The position numbers were made by a program, and so were the translations under genes. A stretch of 64,000 bases of DNA from JAJTFA01 sp051715425 (GTDB lineage: Bacteria; Bacteroidota; Bacteroidia; UKL13-3), in the NCBI GenBank assembly GCA_051715425.1, contig JBPXJS010000025.1, positions 62,001 through 126,000 of the forward strand, given 5' to 3'. Below, in pieces: positions 8,120 through 16,446 of the stretch. Under the pieces are notes generated by a model, which saw only the letters and a program-made list of their open reading frames with translations, was not told where the DNA came from and did no database searches. The stretch's first letter is position 1; each line of letters opens with the position of its first letter.

Positions 8120-9595
8120 TTAGTGGTAAGGGATATGAATGGTAAAAGTAGATCCAACACCAGGTTTACTTGCTACAGCTATGCTTCCATTGTGCTTTTC
8201 AATTACGTTTTTTGCAAATGAAAGCCCGATGCCATAGCCTGAAACATCATGCCGGTTGTTATCCGGTACCCGGTAAAAGTTTTCGAAAATTTTATCCAAC
8301 TCACTGCTTTTTATACCAATTCCTTTATCGCTTACGGCAACGGAGGTTAAGGCAGGTGTTTGGGTAATGCTGATGTATATTTCCGCAGATGGCCTGCTGT
8401 ATTTTATCGCATTGTCAATAATATTCTGAATGGCCATAAGCACCTTTTGCGGATCCATATAAATGGGTTTCAGATTGGGTTCTTCATGCAAAAATAATTT
8501 TCCGTGTTTTTCGCGGATAAGGGTGGTACATTGTTTAATAGCAGTTTTCACCACATCGCTGATCATGGCCAACTCTTTGTTCAGTTCAAAGTTTTTATGT
8601 TCTGATTTCGACAGATCGAGCACCGATTCTACATGCTTCAGGATCCGTTTATCTTCTGATTTTATAATTTCAGAATAGGAAATAATCTGATCATTTTCTG
8701 TAAGCGGATTAAGTTGGGAAATCTGGCTGGCGGCTATATAAATGGTACTGATTGGCGTTTTCAGTTCATGGGTAAGGTTATTGATCATCTGGGATCTCAC
8801 TTCAGCCAGTTTTTTATTTTTAATAAGCATACGCAGGGATAGGGTAAAGATAACAATCAGAAGCAAGGTATAAAAGAGGGAGAGGCCAAACAAACCCGAT
8901 AAGCGGCTTACCGAAAATCCGGCATTGGCAAGAGTATACAGATTTGCGCTCCAGGATGATCTGTTATGTTCGGAAGGAAACAATCCCATATGGTAAACAG
9001 TCATCCCGGCCAATTCCTTTTCCAAACCAAGAGCTATTTTATCCAGTTGCCCGCTTTTTAACAGGGTGTCATGGCCTGCCAGTGCCACAATAGCATAATC
9101 TACCTCTATGCCTTGTCGGGCCATTTCCTGTTGCAATAAACTATCCAGTTGGTTTTGAATAAGCTCCTTACGGGTTAGGTATAGTTTTTCATTCAGCAAC
9201 TGTTCAATTTTCTTTTCTACCAACTTAAACGGGAGGGGATAGGCACTCGTTACGGCAGGCAGGGAATCGGAAATAACAAGCTGCCTGTTTCCACCCGCTG
9301 CATTTAATTTTTTCATCAGAGAAGTGCTTACCCTGGATATGTTAAAGGTTTGTTTTTGCCCGGGTGATGCCTTCTCTTTATCTATATCTACCGTTACTGC
9401 ATGGTTGCTCAGCCGATCCTTTTCCAACTGATCCAGCTTATACGTTACCTGATCGAGTATGCGGTTTATGCCCCTGTTAAATTCCCTTACCTCGGCACGA
9501 TAAACTTCCACAAGCCAGTAAAACTGGAAGGCAATAACACCTGTAAGCCCGGTGCTGATTAATACAATGAGGATAAGATAATACCTGCGGATCAT
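8120..9595 (-). CDS. Sensor histidine kinase, operon partner of the OmpR-type regulator
   Basis: A 491-aa membrane kinase built like its paralogue at 5938-7413: TM1 at residues ~6-25, a periplasmic region of about 210 residues, TM2 at ~235-258, HisKA with His in NLTHELKTPISTIY (near residue 280), then HATPase_c with NIIDNAIKYS, DKGIGIK and GYGIGLSFAKN. It precedes the regulator gene by one base, so the two form an operon. The upstream region holds three TAACAAACAT-like repeats shared with the divergent AraC gene. Signal unknown. Equal length and colinear sequence with the other kinase show a local duplication of the kinase, not of the regulator. Confidence 0.92.
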   Translation of the reverse strand: MIRRYYLILIVLISTGLTGVIAFQFYWLVEVYRAEVREFNRGINRILDQVTYKLDQLEKDRLSNHAVTVDIDKEKASPGQKQTFNISRVSTSLMKKLNAAGGNRQLVISDSLPAVTSAYPLPFKLVEKKIEQLLNEKLYLTRKELIQNQLDSLLQQEMARQGIEVDYAIVALAGHDTLLKSGQLDKIALGLEKELAGMTVYHMGLFPSEHNRSSWSANLYTLANAGFSVSRLSGLFGLSLFYTLLLIVIFTLSLRMLIKNKKLAEVRSQMINNLTHELKTPISTIYIAASQISQLNPLTENDQIISYSEIIKSEDKRILKHVESVLDLSKSEHKNFELNKELAMISDVVKTAIKQCTTLIREKHGKLFLHEEPNLKPIYMDPQKVLMAIQNIIDNAIKYSRPSAEIYISITQTPALTSVAVSDKGIGIKSSELDKIFENFYRVPDNNRHDVSGYGIGLSFAKNVIEKHNGSIAVASKPGVGSTFTIHIPYH

Positions 9596-9636
9596 GTTAA
9601 ACGATTTTCAATGATAAGAAATCTGTTAACATGACG

Positions 9637-9666
9637 TAACAAACATTAACAAACATTAACAAAATA
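9637..9666. promoter_or_regulatory. Three tandem TAACAAACAT repeats between divergent regulators
   Basis: TAACAAACAT at 9637-9646 and 9647-9656, then TAACAAAATA at 9657-9666, give a 10-bp period. The array lies between the kinase-regulator operon (minus) and the AraC gene (plus), 42 bp from the kinase start. Direct repeats at one helical turn are typical OmpR/PhoB-family sites, so autoregulation is plausible. A related box is at 4797-4816. Confidence 0.45.
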
Positions 9667-9713
9667 TCTGTTTAGGGGAAAGGAGTTTTGCGGTACCAAC
9701 TCTTTTCCAGCTA

Positions 9714-10526
9714 ATGAAACCCAATGTTCCCTTATCTTTTACAGGCTATGATCAACCTGATTTTAGCATGGCATATTCTTTTTCACAGGCTGAAATTAAT
9801 GCGCTATTTAACCATCACAAAAAGCTCAGATTGATTTATGTGGCCACCGGGGTATTGCAAATCATATCAGCTGAAACATCTCTTACACTTCATGCAGGAG
9901 AGTTATTGCTAAACCCGGCTGAAGGTTCAACCTACCTGTTTAAAAATGGAGCAGAAGGCAAATTATTGGTTTCGGGATTTTCTGAAACATGGTTAAATAA
10001 ATTCCAACTCTTCCTGCCTGAATTATTAACCACCGACACTTATCAAACGCCCCTCATTTCCAATTTATGCAAAAGGATAAAACACGAAATACGTGTAAAT
10101 GATGAGAGGAGTCCGGTGCTGATTGAATCTTTTTTTGTTCAGTTGTTCTCTTACATTATCAGACATGGAATAACGCAGATAAATAAAGATCCTGATTGGG
10201 TAGCATCCGTAAAAAATATGATAGATGAAAACTACCAGCAAAAGCTTACCCTGGCTGATATTGCCAAGGAAGCAGGCATGCATCCGGTTTATCTCTCTTC
10301 GCAGTTTGAGAAATATTTTTCCGTTTCGTTTATCCGCTATCTCAAAGCCGTGAGGATTGAAAAGTCGGTGTTGTTGCTTAAGCAAAAAAACAAATCGATA
10401 GCTGAAATAGCCTATTTATGCGGATTTGCAGATCAAAGCCATTTTCAGCGGTCATTTAAAACCATGTTTGGTGTTAGTCCGGGTTATTACACCCATATGC
10501 ACCAGATAAATTCCAATATGAGATAA
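9714..10526 (+). CDS. AraC family transcriptional regulator
   Basis: A 270-aa regulator. An N-terminal AraC-binding/cupin-like domain (residues ~1-150, with HAGELLLNPAEGSTY) is followed by a C-terminal AraC HTH pair (~170-270), including KLTLADIAKEAGMHPVYLSS and KSIAEIAYLCGFADQSHFQR with FKTMFGVSPGYY. It is divergent from the kinase-regulator operon. A single-domain receiver protein starts 38 bp downstream on the same strand, so the two may be co-transcribed. Ligand and targets are unknown. Confidence 0.88.
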   Translation: MKPNVPLSFTGYDQPDFSMAYSFSQAEINALFNHHKKLRLIYVATGVLQIISAETSLTLHAGELLLNPAEGSTYLFKNGAEGKLLVSGFSETWLNKFQLFLPELLTTDTYQTPLISNLCKRIKHEIRVNDERSPVLIESFFVQLFSYIIRHGITQINKDPDWVASVKNMIDENYQQKLTLADIAKEAGMHPVYLSSQFEKYFSVSFIRYLKAVRIEKSVLLLKQKNKSIAEIAYLCGFADQSHFQRSFKTMFGVSPGYYTHMHQINSNMR

Positions 10527-10564
10527 TCCATATGATATACGGATGTATTAAACAAAATCCTTTT

Positions 10565-10912
10565 ATGAAACTTAAAGTATTGGTTATTGATGATGAGCCT
10601 GTGAACTTATTGCTTACCCGCAAAATGCTGGCAGGCCGTAACTATGAAATTGATGAGTGTGAAGATGTGAATGCCGGCCTGCGCATGTTATCAGCAAAGG
10701 CTTATGATATAGTTCTGATAGATATCAATATGCCTGAAATAGACGGGGTGGAAGGAGCAAGACTTATTAAAAAGGTATCAGACTCAACAAGGGTATTTGC
10801 CCTCACTTCAGATATCAGCCGCAATTGCATTGATATGATCAGCAGGGAACCCTTTGATAAATACCTTACCAAGCCATACACACAAAAAGCCATGCTGGAG
10901 TTATTTAACTGA
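10565..10912 (+). CDS. Stand-alone CheY-like receiver protein
   Basis: A 115-aa single receiver domain with no output domain. VLVIDDEP supplies the acidic pocket, DIVLIDINMPEIDG the phospho-acceptor Asp, ALTSD the switch Thr/Ser and YLTKPY the conserved Lys. I chose the ATG at 10565 (MKLKVLVIDDE); an in-frame ATG at 10532 would add 11 residues before the first strand. It lies between an AraC gene and the large T9SS beta-helix gene. A similar stand-alone receiver follows the second beta-helix cassette at 42811. It may accept phosphate from a hybrid kinase, such as the one at 43311-45863, in a phosphorelay. Confidence 0.88.
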   Translation: MKLKVLVIDDEPVNLLLTRKMLAGRNYEIDECEDVNAGLRMLSAKAYDIVLIDINMPEIDGVEGARLIKKVSDSTRVFALTSDISRNCIDMISREPFDKYLTKPYTQKAMLELFN

Positions 10913-10938
10913 ATTTGTTTTAATGAATGGAAGCCAAG

Positions 10939-10992
10939 CTTAAGAATATACACCGGCCTTTATTCCATGCAATTTATTTACCGGTGCTTAAG
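10939..10992 (+). promoter_or_regulatory. Possible leader hairpin upstream of the beta-helix giant
   Basis: CTTAAG (10939-10944) can pair with CTTAAG (10987-10992), and CACCGG (10951-10956) with CCGGTG (10981-10986). TAATTTTTG follows. The structure ends 30 bp before the ATG at 11023. It could be a weak terminator of the receiver gene or a leader element of the next gene. Confidence 0.25.
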
Positions 10993-11022
10993 TAATTTTT
11001 GTAGCAACCAACATTCTAAGCT

Positions 11023-14000
11023 ATGGAATCCTTATTGACCAACAGAAAAATAAATCCCGGCTTGTTATGGCCGGTTTTTTTCGTCCTGTTTTTTTATGGT
11101 TTTACAGGGCAGGCCCTGGCACAAAAAACATTTACCGGTGCAGTAGATGATTTTTGGAACACTGCTGCCAACTGGAGCCCTACAGGTGTGCCCGACAGTA
11201 CCTATGATATTATTATTGCGGTAAACAAAACTGCTATTCTCAATGTATCGGCCCATGTAAAGTCGGTTACATTTGCCAACGATGCTGATCAGGCATCTTC
11301 TATCACTCTTAACGGGCATTCCCTCACCGTTGTGAATTCCATTAACTTTACCGATCCTTTTGGCTCAAGCGGAGACCAAACCATCAATGTAGGAACAGGA
11401 ACCCTTGTTTGCGATACCGTGATCATGGCCAATACCACATCGGCCTCCGAAGACCTTGATTTAAATGTATCAACCGGTACCATTACCATTAATAATGATA
11501 TTCAGATGAATGGTGCCACTACAGAGAACATCATACGGATTACTTCTACAGGTGTTTTAGATATATGTGGAACAGTAAATTCCGGAGGTACATTCGATTT
11601 TGGATCAGCAGGTATTGTAAAATATACCGGAACCATAGCGCAAAGTGTACGTGCCTTAACCTATTACCACCTGTATATTGAAAACAGTTCTACCAAAACA
11701 TTATCCGGAGCTACTACCGTTTCAGGTAATTTATTGGTTAAAACAGGATCTACCTTAAGTCTCTCCTCCAACTCCTTATCAGTTTCGGGTGATGTAATAA
11801 TTACAGGTACGCTTTTAGATGATAATGTCAATGGCACCAATACATTTAGTGATAGTGTGGCTGTTGAATCAGCCGGTAACTGGAGTGTAACTGTTGCTGA
11901 AAGTTTTAATATTGGCGGATCGATTTATGTGGCAGGTAGTTTTACTGCCGGGAGTGGTACTTATACCTTTACCGGTACCAATATCACCATTGGAGGACCT
12001 ACAGCCCTTACTTTTTCCGGTACCCTCTCTTTTAGCGCTACAGCCACGGTTACCAATAATACAAATATCACTTTATCATCCACTTCAGTATTATCAGGAT
12101 CAACTGCCACCTGGATAAACAATGATACCCTTACCATATCTACAAATAATTTCACCCTCGACTCCCTGATTGCAACCACAACAGGTAATTCGGTAATTTA
12201 TAATAATACATCTTCTGTTACTGCCATACCGGCTTATTATTACTATTTCGAAAAACAAAGTTCCGGCACGCTTACCATTGATTCAGGAGTTACCATCAAT
12301 AAACATTTTGAAATTGATGCAGGAACGGTGCAATGCAATTATCAGATTATTTCATTGGTTTCCGCTTCAGCTATTATCCGGAATGGAACAACGCTTAGTC
12401 TGGGTTCTTCATCATCTCCCAGGCAGGTGTTATTTCCTACCAATATGCCAAATGGAAATATAACCCTGGGAAGAAGCTGCACGGTTATTTATAACTCAGA
12501 TGGAAATAATAAATTCAGCGAAGGCCTCAATTATGGAAATCTCACTATTACAACCAATACTTCGGATAAACCTATCAGCCTTTCTGCCAACCTTACCGTA
12601 AGGGGACACTTTGCATTAAACAACTCTACTGGTCTTGTAAGCATTGATGCCACCACATTTAATATTGACGTTGACAGTTCCATTACAGGTTCAGGCAATA
12701 TCAGCTTCACAACAGGAACGTTGTATGTTGGTTTAAACTACACCAATACCGGAGGTCTTAGCCCCGGATCCGGAACTGTGGTATATGACGGAGCTTCGCA
12801 GTCGGTAAAATCAGCTACGTACTATAATTTAACATTCTCAGGTAGCGGCACCAAAACACCTTTGAGTAATATCACGGTAAGCCAGAATTTAACCATTCAG
12901 TCTGGTGCCACCTTTGCCATTTCATCCAATACCATGCAGGTAAGCGGTACATTTTCCATTAGCGGTACCTTTACGGATAATAATACCTCCGGCACCAATA
13001 CCCTCGATTCAGTGATTATAAACTCTGGTGGCGTGTGGAATTGCAGTGTGGCAGAAAACTTTACCATTTCCGGTATTTTTACGAATAGCGGAACTTTTAC
13101 TTCAGGATCGGGAACCTATACTGTTGGAGGTAGCGGCAGCAGGGTGTATACCGGAACTTTTGTATTTGCCGGAAATGTAGCCATTAATACAGGTGTAACC
13201 CTCCAAAATACCAATTCAATTACCATCACCGGTAACCTTACCGGTTTTAGCCCTGGTACTTCCGTATGGCAAAACCTTTCAGGCTCTTACCTTGGTGTTG
13301 GTGGTACCTTACTCAGTACAGGAACCTTAACCGCCACGGCAAGTAACAATTCGGTGGAATACAACGGAACATCGGCACAAACAATTAAAGCAACCACTTA
13401 CCACCACCTGCTGAAAAGCGGAAGCGGAACGGCCACCGCAGGTAGTGGTATTACGGTAAATGGAAATATTACGGTTTCCGAAGGCGTATTGTTATGTACC
13501 GCTACCATTACATCAACAGCGTCCAGTTTATTATCGGTTGGCAAAAACGATACACTTACCCTGGGCCAAACATCTTCTGCAACGGACGTAACCATGCCTA
13601 CCAATATACTTACTTCCAATATCAGTTTAGATGATGCTTCTACTTTGAACCTGAATACGAACGGAACCCAAACGTTTAATGCATCAATATCTTTAGGTAA
13701 CCTGGGCATTACCACAGGATCCACCAGTAAGTCGGTAACCTTGTCGGCCAATTACAGCATCAGGGGTACTTTGTATCTTTATGAAACTTCGGGTACTGTT
13801 ACCCTGAATGCAGGCACACATACGCTGGAGTTGAATGGCTCTTTAACAGGAAACGGGGCACTGGTGTTTTCCACCGGCACATTGCGTTTAAAAGGCAACA
13901 GCAATAGTCATACAGGAACTTTTACACCTGGTGATACGGTACGTTTGGTGGGTACAGAATCCGCTCAATCCATACGCGGAGCGGCTTATAAAAACCTGGT

Positions 14001-15792
14001 ACTTGATAATACACACGGAGCTACCTTATCAGGATCGGCTACCTTAACAAAAACCTTAGAAGTGGTAAACGGCATCTTATCTGGAGGGGGCAACCTCACC
14101 CTGGTTTCCGATGGAAGTGGTACCGGACGCATTGTTGGACCTTCGGGTGGAAATTATATTGATGGAGCCGTTACCGTACAATGTTATATACCGGCAGCTG
14201 CTATAAAACGTTTCAGAAGCATCAGTTCTCCGCTTGCCACTACAGCATACAGCCAGTTTATTGACGATATTTATGTAAGCGGAACAGGTGGCGTTTCTAA
14301 TGGATTTGATGCTTCGCCAGACAACAGGTCGACCATTTATACCTATCAGGAAAGCACCGGTGGTGCAGGAAGGGGATGGGTGGCATCCACAAATATTACC
14401 AACTCCGTAACCCCGGGTCAGGGAATGCTGGTATATGTTCGCGGAGATCGCAGTGTAAGTAATCCGTTTAGCACCACTACTGCATCCAATGATGCCACAG
14501 TTGATTTTACCGGTACCCTTAATCAGGGGAATATAAGCCCAACATTGAGTTATACCAATACCGGAAATGCAACCGATGATGGGTGGAACCTGGTGGGGAA
14601 TCCCTATCCATCGCAAATTGACTGGACATCCTTAACCAAAAACGACCTTTCTTCTTTTTATTATATTTATAACCCGGCCACCGGAAGTTATGAGGCAGAT
14701 AACGGTGCCAATAAAATTGCATGTACCCAGGCCTTTTTTGTTCAGGCTACAGGGGCTGCGCCATCCATCAGCTTCTCTGAGTCGTCAAAAACAGGTGATG
14801 CCCCTGTGAGGTATTTTAAATCCGCAGCAACACAGCTGCATATCAGTATGCACAGGGATTCGATACATGCTGATATGATGAAGCTGGTATCAGGAGGTAC
14901 ACGCTTTTATACAGCAACAGAAGATGCTGTGAAATTTACCAATTCCACCCTAAATATCTACACACTTACAAAAGACTCTGTCCCTGTTCAGATAAACAGT
15001 TTTCCTTTTAAACAAACAGGTACTGATACGGTGGAAGTATTTATTAATGGTGCGGCCGGGACCTATACCCTCAAAAACCGAAGTGCAGGTTACGGCCAGT
15101 TTCAACAGGTGCTTTTGTTTGATAAGTTTTTAAATACCACGGTAAACTTTATTCAGTTTCCTGATTATGTTTTTCATATTACAGCAAATACACAAAGCAA
15201 AGGCAACCGGTTTATGCTGCTCTTTAATCATACAGCCAGCCTTCCGGTTCATATCCTAAGTTTTAAAGGTGGAATTTCTGGTAAAACCGGTAGTGGTTTA
15301 AGTAAAGTAAACCTGAGTTGGGAAACCACCCGAGAAGAACAACTGCATGCCTATGTGATTCAACGTTCAGGCAACGGAGTCGATTTTGAGGATATAGGAA
15401 CAGTAGAAGCTTTAAACAGCGAAAGGTACTACCAATACACATTTACTGATGAGGTGAACCTCTCAATGGGAGAAACCATGTATTACCGCTTACGTACGAT
15501 TGAGTACAGCGGAAATGAAACCCAAAGCAGTGTACTGGCGATACGTTTGGGGGACAACTTGTCCGGTAATCAACATATGCAGTTATTTCCCAATCCGGCT
15601 AAAGATGTGATTCAGGTGGTATTTCCTGATATGGTTCCACCGGTATTGCACATTTATTCTCCGTTGGGTGAAAAAGTATTTAGTGCACCGGTTGGTATGG
15701 CTCAACATATTTTTAAACTACCAACCCTGTTGCCCGGATTATACCGGGTGGTGGCAGGTTCTTATGTTTCTACATTATTGATTGTTAAATAA
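11023..15792 (+). CDS. Giant T9SS type A beta-helix-like surface protein (copy A)
   Basis: A 1589-aa secreted protein. The signal peptide is residues 1-34 (ending QALAQ). Residues ~40-1040 are long Thr/Ser/Gly/Asn-rich beta-strand repeats (patterns such as SGTGTYTF, GNLTI, SVKSATYYNLTFSG), as in right-handed beta-helix adhesins. Residues ~1040-1270 form a module (YIPAA, FIDDIYVSG, NGFDAS, GWNLVGNPYPSQIDW) shared with the protein at 37962. A region of ~100 residues containing SWETTREEQ precedes the type A sorting domain (LFPNPAKD to the end). It is exported by T9SS to the cell surface; the role is likely adhesion or matrix, by inference. A small companion gene starts 9 nt downstream, an arrangement repeated at 37962/42267. 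Confidence 0.82.
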   Translation: MESLLTNRKINPGLLWPVFFVLFFYGFTGQALAQKTFTGAVDDFWNTAANWSPTGVPDSTYDIIIAVNKTAILNVSAHVKSVTFANDADQASSITLNGHSLTVVNSINFTDPFGSSGDQTINVGTGTLVCDTVIMANTTSASEDLDLNVSTGTITINNDIQMNGATTENIIRITSTGVLDICGTVNSGGTFDFGSAGIVKYTGTIAQSVRALTYYHLYIENSSTKTLSGATTVSGNLLVKTGSTLSLSSNSLSVSGDVIITGTLLDDNVNGTNTFSDSVAVESAGNWSVTVAESFNIGGSIYVAGSFTAGSGTYTFTGTNITIGGPTALTFSGTLSFSATATVTNNTNITLSSTSVLSGSTATWINNDTLTISTNNFTLDSLIATTTGNSVIYNNTSSVTAIPAYYYYFEKQSSGTLTIDSGVTINKHFEIDAGTVQCNYQIISLVSASAIIRNGTTLSLGSSSSPRQVLFPTNMPNGNITLGRSCTVIYNSDGNNKFSEGLNYGNLTITTNTSDKPISLSANLTVRGHFALNNSTGLVSIDATTFNIDVDSSITGSGNISFTTGTLYVGLNYTNTGGLSPGSGTVVYDGASQSVKSATYYNLTFSGSGTKTPLSNITVSQNLTIQSGATFAISSNTMQVSGTFSISGTFTDNNTSGTNTLDSVIINSGGVWNCSVAENFTISGIFTNSGTFTSGSGTYTVGGSGSRVYTGTFVFAGNVAINTGVTLQNTNSITITGNLTGFSPGTSVWQNLSGSYLGVGGTLLSTGTLTATASNNSVEYNGTSAQTIKATTYHHLLKSGSGTATAGSGITVNGNITVSEGVLLCTATITSTASSLLSVGKNDTLTLGQTSSATDVTMPTNILTSNISLDDASTLNLNTNGTQTFNASISLGNLGITTGSTSKSVTLSANYSIRGTLYLYETSGTVTLNAGTHTLELNGSLTGNGALVFSTGTLRLKGNSNSHTGTFTPGDTVRLVGTESAQSIRGAAYKNLVLDNTHGATLSGSATLTKTLEVVNGILSGGGNLTLVSDGSGTGRIVGPSGGNYIDGAVTVQCYIPAAAIKRFRSISSPLATTAYSQFIDDIYVSGTGGVSNGFDASPDNRSTIYTYQESTGGAGRGWVASTNITNSVTPGQGMLVYVRGDRSVSNPFSTTTASNDATVDFTGTLNQGNISPTLSYTNTGNATDDGWNLVGNPYPSQIDWTSLTKNDLSSFYYIYNPATGSYEADNGANKIACTQAFFVQATGAAPSISFSESSKTGDAPVRYFKSAATQLHISMHRDSIHADMMKLVSGGTRFYTATEDAVKFTNSTLNIYTLTKDSVPVQINSFPFKQTGTDTVEVFINGAAGTYTLKNRSAGYGQFQQVLLFDKFLNTTVNFIQFPDYVFHITANTQSKGNRFMLLFNHTASLPVHILSFKGGISGKTGSGLSKVNLSWETTREEQLHAYVIQRSGNGVDFEDIGTVEALNSERYYQYTFTDEVNLSMGETMYYRLRTIEYSGNETQSSVLAIRLGDNLSGNQHMQLFPNPAKDVIQVVFPDMVPPVLHIYSPLGEKVFSAPVGMAQHIFKLPTLLPGLYRVVAGSYVSTLLIVK

Positions 15793-15801
15793 GCGGTATA
15801 G

Positions 15802-16227
15802 ATGACGAAATGGTATTTGGCCATAACAATGGCCGTGGTATTGATAAAACCTGCCCTGGCGCAGGAAGAGTGGGATGAGGAAAAGGATCGGGAGTATGAA
15901 GGTGTGGTGATACGGGAATCTGATCAGTTTGAAAAGAGGGTGAAGTATAACAAAAAGCATCATGATGAGGTTGGTACTCCTTCTTCCTTCTCCATATCCG
16001 TTCCTGATTTAGGAGGTGATAACGGATTAAACCGTGAACCCTTACCTGAACCTGAATACGAACCCTTTTCTGCACCCAATCACAGCCAGTTGGCCGACCA
16101 GACCAACGATAAACCACAGGACGTACCCGACCCGCCAGACCCACCGGATTTACCTATAAACGGAGGCATCAGTTTGTTGTTTATAGCCATGTTGGGTTAT
16201 GGACTTAGGGCTGTGTTTAAAAGGTAA
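15802..16227 (+). CDS. Small secreted protein with PID-CTERM-like tail (copy A)
   Basis: A 141-aa protein. The signal peptide (residues 1-20, ALAQ) is followed by an acidic, low-complexity middle and a Pro-rich PDPPDPPDLPINGG. A hydrophobic segment (ISLLFIAMLGYGL) and a basic end (RAVFKR) complete the tail. This motif-helix-basic arrangement is that of C-terminal sorting signals. From memory it resembles tails annotated in Bacteroidota as PID-CTERM (LPIDGG), here with Asn for Asp; I could not check that. The gene starts 9 nt after the giant T9SS gene and is probably translated with it. A paralogue at 42267 follows the second giant in the same way. Function unknown. Confidence 0.75.
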   Translation: MTKWYLAITMAVVLIKPALAQEEWDEEKDREYEGVVIRESDQFEKRVKYNKKHHDEVGTPSSFSISVPDLGGDNGLNREPLPEPEYEPFSAPNHSQLADQTNDKPQDVPDPPDPPDLPINGGISLLFIAMLGYGLRAVFKR

Positions 16228-16386
16228 TAACGGCCTGCCTCAAATTTTCAGCTGGTTCAGAACTTGATCTTGCGTTCATGTCTGTGAGGTATAGTTGTAC
16301 ATAAAATTTAATCAGGCATGGGATGAACATCCTGTTGTTCAGGTCAAGCCTGACTGAGTTAAAAGATCCTATTCCGAATTTCAGAA

Positions 16387-16428
16387 AACAAAAGCTGACT
16401 CCATCTTACACTTGAGTCGGCTTTTGTT
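16387..16428. terminator. Bidirectional terminator between convergent genes
   Basis: AACAAAAGCTGACTC (16387-16401) pairs with GAGTCGGCTTTTGTT (16414-16428) in a 15-bp stem with one wobble and a 12-nt loop. A-rich and T-rich flanks let it serve both the plus-strand pair ending at 16227 and the minus-strand gene ending at 16447. Confidence 0.8.
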
Positions 16429-16446
16429 TAACATGCATTTTGCAGA

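Noticed and set aside
14077..14616. 179-codon minus-strand frame antisense to the first giant
   Set aside because: It lies wholly inside the well-supported plus-strand gene and is a shadow of its repeat composition.
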